In this document: piece by piece, positions 63,880-64,000 of the stretch
Layout: each line of letters opens with the position of its first letter
Position numbering within the stretch: position 1 is the stretch's first letter
Assembly: GCA_013314775.1 (NCBI GenBank)
Contig: JABUFB010000013.1
Span: 176,901 to 240,900 of the forward strand
Direction: 5' to 3'
From: Armatimonadota bacterium
GTDB taxonomy: Bacteria; Armatimonadota; Zipacnadia; Zipacnadales; JABUFB01
Length of the DNA: 64,000 nucleotides
The notes under the pieces: generated by a model
The model's input: the letters and a program-made list of their open reading frames with translations, nothing else
What the model was told of the DNA's origin: nothing
Databases searched by the model: none
Translations under genes and position numbers: made by a program

Positions 63880-64000
63880 TCGCTGAAAAAGTTGGGAGGT
63901 CTTGCGTGTTCATAGGGGAATCGTGGGTGTGAGGTGATGGCGTTGCAGCACAAAGACCTTCCCCGCACCCCTTCGCTGTATGACGACGTGATAGGGTCTT
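63877..64000 (+). mobile_element. Probable insertion element, left end only
   Basis: The sequence after the prepilin break opens with AATCGCTGAAAAAGTTGGG and has an open frame from an ATG at 63937: MALQHKDLPRTPSLYDDVIG, then S and the window end. Placement next to a gene cut in its conserved helix fits a transposable element, and the opening bases may be its terminal repeat. No transposase motif is present yet, and no target-site duplication can be tested. Confidence 0.4.

Noticed and set aside
1..64000. CRISPR arrays or Cas genes
   Set aside because: No regularly spaced direct repeats and no Cas motifs were found.

Overview
The window is high-GC bacterial DNA that looks like a member of the Armatimonadota or a similar environmental diderm. 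This is inferred from gene content, because no rRNA marker is present. The main signs are a [25 protein letters not shown] prepilin of the armatimonadete/planctomycete style, PEP-CTERM sorting tails, a TPR protein with a C-terminal outer-membrane barrel, a secretin, sulfatases with the CSPSR motif, many secreted glycan-active proteins, and short intergenic hairpin repeats. I found no tRNA, rRNA or CRISPR.

Region 1-10967 (all minus strand) is a cell-surface block. It has a PEP-CTERM protein, three exported proteins that may be appendage subunits (one broken by a G8 tract), a type IV-like prepilin, two tandem beta-helix proteins with the same C-terminal domain, and an Ig-like chaperone-type protein that overlaps a secretin running off the left edge. 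Region 11411-25547 is mostly housekeeping: dtd, a TPR protein, an MBL hydrolase, DUF1385-argS-amidohydrolase, an AEC transporter, an M14 peptidase, a LamG protein, yacL-ispDF, and a UPF0173 hydrolase.

Region 25676-33009 holds a uroporphyrinogen-decarboxylase-like protein, then a two-gene ubiquitin-like/E1-like cassette (26879-28366), then a 1503-residue GH2 enzyme that seems to start at ATT. Region 33016-42057 has a sulfatase, a polyprenol-type glycosyltransferase, a sugar-nucleotide epimerase, a non-coding stretch of about 1.2 kb with a strong outward promoter, a second PEP-CTERM protein, a free-standing GyrA C-terminal-domain protein, L-fucose isomerase and an S4-less TlyA-like methyltransferase.

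Region 42456-64000 is again rich in secreted carbohydrate proteins (beta-helix with CBM9-like tail, sialidase-like BNR protein, GH5-like enzyme, SGNH esterase, Tat sulfatase-LamG fusion). Mixed in are a Slam-like TPR/barrel protein, a soluble REC-PAS-histidine kinase, threonine dehydratase, a Gfo/Idh/MocA oxidoreductase and a class III aminotransferase. At the right edge a prepilin gene is cut after 17 codons, probably by an insertion element whose first reading frame runs out of the window.

Together the genes suggest an organism that degrades sulfated or fucosylated glycans and carries an elaborate surface-protein system. The ubiquitin-like/E1 pair is the strongest candidate for an under-described system. 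The secretin/chaperone/subunit block is the second.
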